DNA of 64,000 nt from Pseudoscleropodium purum (taxonomy: Eukaryota; Streptophyta; Bryopsida; Hypnales; Brachytheciaceae), in assembly GCA_963969395.1 (NCBI GenBank), contig OZ017805.1, positions 6,572,001 through 6,636,000 on the forward strand, read 5' to 3'. Positions 58,641 to 64,000 of this stretch are shown here, one piece after another (within the stretch, counting starts at the first letter, position 1; each line of letters starts with the position of its first letter). The notes below the pieces were generated by a model, which was given only the letters and a program-made list of their open reading frames with translations, was not told where the DNA came from and searched no databases. Made by a program: the position numbers and the translations under genes.

Positions 58641-60542
58641 ATTGCGATGGTGAATGATTTAGGGTTGCTAGCATGTGAACCTAGAGTCATGAGCTTGTAA
58701 GCTTGTAAACTTGTGAGCAAGAACATAGAATTCCAAAAAAAATAATAAGGTACCTATGACCTTGGTTTTACCTATGACCGTGGATGTGGTTAATTTGAAT
58801 GTTTTAGAATTGGTCTTTCATTTTTGGGGGTCATTTTTGAATGCATGACAAATGTATTTCTTGCTTCAACATTAAATTTGGGTGAGCGTTTAGGGTTTGT
58901 TATAAACCCACCAATGTTCTCCTCTTGGCACATTCTTCAGAGTTTGGTAAGAGACTTGGTTGGATGGATATTATTTTTAGCAATAAGTAATTTTTATTCA
59001 TAAAGACTATTTTAATTCATGAAATCTTTGTCTATATAGATTTTTTTTTTCACACCCTATTTTAATGTTTGTGAAGTCCTTGTGGATGGTGTGAATATGT
59101 ATTTTTATCCCACTCTATTTTTTCATTGAAGCTTTGGGGTCGAGGTTGTCTTTTGGAATAGATAGATAGTGCGACAGACAGACGTCACACAATGTCTAGT
59201 TGATCCTTTGTAACATCTAATAGAATAAATTTTAATTTTACAAAATTGAGATTATCCTTGTTTACCATTTTGACATAATAAAATCTTACTTTAGTGAAAT
59301 GACTCAAATTCGTGAATATATATTATATTCTAAATTTAGATTCAAAACTATAGTAGGATTTTACATTGTTTTAGCTATTGAAAATGGCCCTATTGGGCGG
59401 GGTTGTCATTCATACTTGACATTTGTTTAGTATGACACACAATGTTAGATATCCAACATGTTACCAAAACCTAGAAATATGTCCAACAAGACAACCCTAT
59501 TTGGGGTAGTTGTAATTTTTTGGACACCCTATTTTTTTTGGAAAATATTTTTTTGTAGTTTTTTGACACTCCATTTTTTTAATGAATGCTTTTGGTTAGT
59601 TTTAATTTCATTTTTGGTACCTCTATTTTTAGAGCAATCACATTTGTGTAGTTGTAATGTTCTTTTATACCTATCTCGTGTAGTTGTAATATTTTTTAAC
59701 ACCATGGGGTGGGGGGGGGGGGTAAATTCATTCATTTCTTTTAGGCTCTATATCTTTCATTGAGACACTAGAAATGATGAATTATTATTTAACTTTGACG
59801 TCCCGTTATATAAGAGTCTAAGACGTAAGAGACCATGGTTGATACTGAATTTGAATGCACAATTACAAATAAAAGAGCAAGAAGGGAAATGATTTACAAA
59901 ATATGTAACCATAAAATACACAAATCCAATGATAGAGAAAATCAAAACATAATGTTTTGTCTCATAAGATATGTCAATTTCATGAGTCTAAGTGGCAATT
60001 GACTTTGTTGCAGAATCCTTGTCATTAGAAAAATTTGAAGTCTCTCTATCTTTAGATGCATATATGTCTACAAACTGCAAAACATTTAGAGCATACGAAG
60101 GTTTTCGGCTTTTGGATTTAGAAGTCCCAAACTCCGCAAATGTTGATGCTAGCTCTTTATAAACAGGCAAATGGAATGACTTCTCTGGACTGAGTATTAG
60201 CCTTCATCTCTTATTCACTACATCTACTACTATCAATCCTTCATTGTTGCAAATGCAAATGATTCACTATAAGATCATGGAACATTACAAGTACTTTAGA
60301 TACAATTCAATTTAAGTACTAAAAAAAACTTATTTACAAGGTCTATCACGCCAAGGAAACTTCCAAGTTACAATCGTCATGGAATCCGGATCCTGTGACA
60401 TTTAAACCTCAACAACTTTGCTAACTCCAACTATGGCAAAAGGAAGAAAACTCATCTCCATAGGCTCAAGGAAATATTTGAAAATTGTCTTATCTTACTC
60501 CAATGCTAGAATGTGATGCCTTGTCCCATGACATGCCTTAAT
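58641..60542. other. Flanking DNA without a recognisable gene
   Basis: AT-rich. 'acctatgaccttgg' and 'acctatgaccgtgg' occur at 58751-58785, and a poly-G run near 59710-59720. A 60-codon open stretch at 60170-59988 shows no known motif. The last eight bases, GCCTTAAT (60535-60542), should recur at the far end of hAT-3. Confidence 0.5.
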
Positions 60543-60680
60543 TAGGGTTGACAGGACGTCTGGACACGGACGCTGTGTCCGCAACGTCCACTGACATTCG
60601 CGGTCCTAGTGGACGCAGTGTTCGCCTGTCCCCCCGTCCGCCCCCTCCGCTTTGACCGCCCTACCCAAACTACCCCGCGA
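60543..60680 (+). repeat. Left end of hAT-3: terminal repeat and GTCC-rich cluster
   Basis: After the terminal repeat the cluster reads 'cgctgtgtccgcaacgtcc', 'agtggacgcagtg' and 'tgtccccccgtccgccccctcc'. It is the same motif class as in hAT-1. Confidence 0.6.
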
Positions 60681-62081
60681 TCACTCCCTTAATCTTTAAA
60701 CAATTAAATATTAAATGAAGTGCAATGGTTCGCGATTTGTTATAAAAATTTTTTTTTAAATGTTTCTTTAGAATTAAAGGGAAAAGAAATCATTTTCATG
60801 AGTTATATTATTTTTTGGGAAATATAACCCTACTAACTCAAAGTAGACATGTTATATACTTATATCAAAAAAATTTAAACTTCTAAATTTGTAATGCAAA
60901 AGGCTACTAAGAAACTAAAAACTAAAATAAATATATCTTCAAATGCATTCATTGAATACTTAATTTCATATTATTTCAAGTTTAAATATTGTGAGTTTTA
61001 ACCCTAAACCCTTAATTCTGTTCTCTCTAAAAATGCTCCAAAACTGCCATTTTTTTGTACAAGTACCAAAATTTTGAAAAATATCATTTTTTGACAGATG
61101 TGACCGTATGATCTTGTACTAATATATTTGAGAGTATGTGGAAAAAATTTCAAAAATTTCCACCATGTAGATGGCAAGATATTAGCGTTTAAACTTTGAA
61201 GTGACAAAAATCCTTTTTTTGACCTTGCGAAAAAACGGGCAACTGCGCTTCAAGAGGTTAGATCATTATGAAGAAATGTTCAAAATGGTTGTGCTTCTGT
61301 GGAGACATTCTTCAAGGCAAGCTCGCTACACATATCAAAATTTTCAGATCATTTGGAGTTGTACAACATATAGGAAAAAATTAGTAAGTAGAAAGAAATA
61401 GAGAATGATTCAAAATACTAAATTGTTAGTAAATTAGTTATAGAATTAAAAAATTTCAATCCAAATGGTGAATTGTTGTTATAAACATTATACATCCAGT
61501 ATTGTTATTATTTTTCAAAAATATTGAAATTTCAGTAAAATAATGGACTTTAAAGTTTTTTTTAGTGTAAAGATTCTATGACTGCCCGCAAACTAAGAAG
61601 CCTCATAACTTTTATCTCAACTATTGAAATGCAATGATTCTAAGGTTTTTGAATACATATAAATTTCAAGAACCAATTTCAAATTTTTATTTCTTGAAAA
61701 ATTGATTTTTTTAGATCTGCCCGGAGCCCCGGACTACCCTAGTTGAGAAACAAACAACATACTATGCAATAACTTTTGACTCATATTTTCAAATGTCATG
61801 AAATTTGTGCATATGGAAGATATTCCTCATCCCCACATTCTATTAAAAAATTTCAGCCCAAAATATGCAAATCTACAGTCACACGTATGTCCAAAAATTA
61901 TATATTGCCCCAAAATACATGTTGGTCCTTTAGGGATTCAACCATATAGGAAAAAAAATTAAAACAATGTCTCTTATAAGTTGAAAGATTATAAAGTTTG
62001 ACCATGAGTCCATGATAGCCTTGAAACTATGAAAAAATTCCAATTCATTTTCAAAAGGCAAACTAAAAAAGTTTGTGACTT

Positions 62082-62132
<51 letters not shown>

Positions 62133-62360
62133 TATTTCAAAAATCGAGATCAATACAAATACAAACATAATCAATATGGGCAAAATGTATTGAATTTAAT
62201 ATAGAATACCATACATTGTGGACTCAAAAATTTACATATATCATATAGTGTGCACATTTGACTAATTGCACATATAATTTTTTTGATTCCAACTCTATAT
62301 TTCTAAACTAATTTTTAATGCCTATATAACCTATTCAACTACTATTTCTGCACTACCAAT
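60681..62360. other. Spacer between hAT-3 left end and K3
   Basis: AT-rich. A moderately complex stretch (61000-61930) contains no gene I recognise. From about 62080 on it is homologous to the sequence behind K1. Confidence 0.55.
62085..62131. repeat. (AT)n microsatellite behind K3
   Basis: About 47 bases of alternating A/T, in the same relative place as the shorter tract at 5752-5776. Confidence 0.95.
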
Positions 62361-63851
62361 CTAATATAAATGGCGGAAATGTTCATCTGGCATCAGCCAA
62401 CGATATGTATTAGAAAATCGCATAATCACATGGGCCAAACTAGTATTTTCATCACTCTTCGAAGAAATGCGCTTCAAGTAAGCATAAAACACTTTTGCAA
62501 ATTCATGAAAGGGAAATTGTGTCGCACTAGGTGTTTTAAGTAGCAAGATGAAATACACCTCTGACATGTTCTATCTATTCATCCGCTGAGCAATTTTTCG
62601 AATGGCATACTCTTCCGACTTACGTAAATACATCGGAATGACTTCCACATCTGCATCTGCTTTATGCAAATATGCAATACGTGGATCCACTCACCATCTC
62701 CTCTGTAAAGTCAGTTTCATCTCATCTGTTGATGTGAATGTGTACAAAGACTTCATTGGCTGAGAAGCTAAGGTGGTCATGCCCCAATCATAAACTCCAA
62801 TGTATACACGTGACTCATTCTCTGGAAAATGCAATAAGATGTTGTCCGAAGAAAGATCATTGTGCAAATGTCCAACAAGATGCACTGCATACATTATATG
62901 CGTAAACATCCATGTAAGCTTTGTGCGCTTCTTCCGATATCGCCTTAAACAGTGAGCTTTTACAACCTCCTCTTCGGTTGGATTCGTATACATCAAACGG
63001 ATTTGAATGTTGTCTGAATAGTCCTTATCCATATTCAACATTTGTCGAAGAGTTCCACCGTTCCACCAATATGCATAACCATTACACGTTGTTCCGTACA
63101 CCGCAGCAAACCGTATCACACCCGCGTGTAGAATTCGAACAGCTATTGATTCATTTTGATGTTCTAACTTTGCAAGATCGGGTCGAGTTTGGTGGTGAAT
63201 GGATTTCTTTGCCGCAAACTCCCAATGAGGAAGTATTCCTGAACATCTTTCAATACGAACCTTTGGAATCGTTGTATATCCACCTCTCATCGTTCTATTA
63301 TCAACAAGATTCACGAGTGCTGTATCTGGAAGTACTATGAGGTGCCGTTTGGTCCTTTCCGCTTCAGCAACTCCATCATTGCTTTTCCACCAAGCAATCG
63401 AACTAACTCGATTGTGCTTTTTGGCGAATGGAGTACATCGCCCTCTAAATAAGTGCGCTTTCAAAATCACTTCTTCAAACTGAGCGTCATTGGGTCGATA
63501 TTCCTTGCCATATTTAACCAAAATGACTTTGGAATTCCACAAAGTGTCATGAACCTTGTCTTCCAAACATTTGGTGAAGTGCGTTTTATGCATTTCGTCA
63601 TGCCACTTCGCAACATTCAATGCATCCAATAACATCTGTGTCATGTCTACCTTGAATTTAGACACGCACTCCTCTTGATATTTGATGTACTTATTGTCTA
63701 AAGACAATGTTGTTTCCGATTCATAAAATTGAATGATGCGCTCGATCATGAATTTCTTGCATTCTTCTGAAGGACTTTGGCAAGCTACCTCCAAGTTTGA
63801 TGGTCCTTCTCCATGTTTTAGCTTCGCAACCTTCTTCATCCCCTTCGGCAT
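62361..63851 (-). pseudogene. K3: protein-kinase-like passenger gene, nearly intact
   Basis: About 497 codons on the minus strand from the ATG at 63851; the first 386 are open. N-terminal region: a Lys-rich start, then a helical 180-residue part with no fold I know. Kinase-like part: glycine-loop-like RGGYTTIPKVRI (189-200), AAKKS (213-217) at the ATP-binding Lys, GYAYWWNGGTLRQML (258-272) at the hinge, HLHNDLSSDNILLHF (328-342) as catalytic loop and VYDWGMTTL (353-361) with DWG for DFG. Catalytic Asp, loop Asn and metal Asp are all kept, so activity is possible. Codon 387 is TGA where K1 has Trp; a second stop follows, then the conserved 68-residue end (MSEVYFILLL ... DEHFRHLY). The TGA lies in GGTGAGT, a perfect splice-donor sequence, but K1 codes through it. 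It could be a fresh pseudogene or a shortened protein. Confidence 0.65.
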
Positions 63852-64000
63852 CGTGACAAATGAAATTGATATAGATGAAATTTTTTAATTTAAATTTGAA
63901 TTCCACACGCAAATGTCAAAAAAATTGACAACAAGAGAGCCCCCAATAAACCACTCTTGCCTTGCCTAGGAAAGGAGCCAATGGAGGATGAACCACCAAG

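Larger units (their letters stand above)
60543..64000. mobile_element. hAT-3: left part of a second giant hAT-like element
   Basis: It starts TAGGGTTGACAGGACGTC, 16 of 18 identical to the left end of hAT-1, and continues into a GTCC-rich cluster. A minus-strand kinase-like gene (K3) follows, as in hAT-1. The order (end, cluster, microsatellite, kinase gene) and the sequence behind the kinase gene match hAT-1. The window ends just upstream of K3, where the sequence still parallels hAT-1 ('ggaaaggagccaatgg'). The strand of the element as a whole cannot be shown because its transposase is not in the window. Confidence 0.6.

Noticed and set aside
62680..62690. Splice donor GGTGAGT at the premature stop of K3 as a real intron start
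   Set aside because: K1 encodes matching protein sequence straight through this point, so a TGG to TGA change is simpler. Transcript data could reopen the question.
62921..63340. 139-codon ORF on the plus strand inside K3
   Set aside because: It lies opposite the kinase-like frame, which shows family-wide motifs. The plus-strand ORF does not.

Overview
This is nuclear plant-type repeat DNA, and I see no ordinary single-copy host gene in it. The background is strongly AT-rich. The recognisable proteins are hAT transposases of the plant DUF659/dimerisation type and other transposon-borne genes. There is no operon structure, tRNA, rRNA or bacterial-type gene. A land plant with a large repeat-rich genome fits best; I cannot name the species.

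Two layers are nested in each other. The older layer is a set of very large hAT-like elements that carry passenger genes. The clearest, here called hAT-1, runs 4819-21721. It has TAGGGTKGACA inverted ends and an imperfect 8-bp flanking repeat. It contains a protein-kinase-like gene (K1, minus), a gene of an unnamed family here called W (W1, minus), a deleted fragment of a W-RING gene (W5, plus), the DUF659/hAT transposase (plus) and an acidic tail ORF. A second element with the same end, hAT-3, starts at 60543 and runs off the window with a nearly intact kinase-like gene (K3). Between them, at 26744-50040, lies a diverged set with the same gene classes: W2 and K2 (minus), W3 and transposase hAT2 (plus). 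Part of another W-RING gene (W4, minus) lies at 50130-56333. Most of these genes sit next to a GC-rich cluster of short repeats. In hAT-1 and hAT-3 the motif is GTCCRCCCCGTCC; in the 32-50 kb set it is GACCCRCGGTCGCCC.

The younger layer consists of LTR-like units with TG...CA ends and 5-bp target duplications. Family A (about 3.3 kb) has three complete copies: 424-3728, 44463-47766 and 50839-54154. A fourth is cut by the left edge (1-195). Each complete copy has an intact 552-codon ORF. Family B is an older, decayed relative: 15375-18927, 27614-30763, 34675-35857, and a remnant at 196-423 plus 3729-3872. These units look like giant solo LTRs carrying a gene in U3, but no complete two-LTR element is present to prove it.

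Most insertions with readable flanks lie inside older mobile-element sequence. B1 is in transposase hAT1, A2 in transposase hAT2, B2 in W2, A3 in W4, and A0 and A1 in the old B4 copy. Apart from the three family A ORFs, all long genes carry stops or frameshifts. The rest (notably 8.2-9.7, 21.7-26.7, 32.7-34.6, 56.3-60.5 and 60.7-62.3 kb) is AT-rich spacer in which I recognise no gene.
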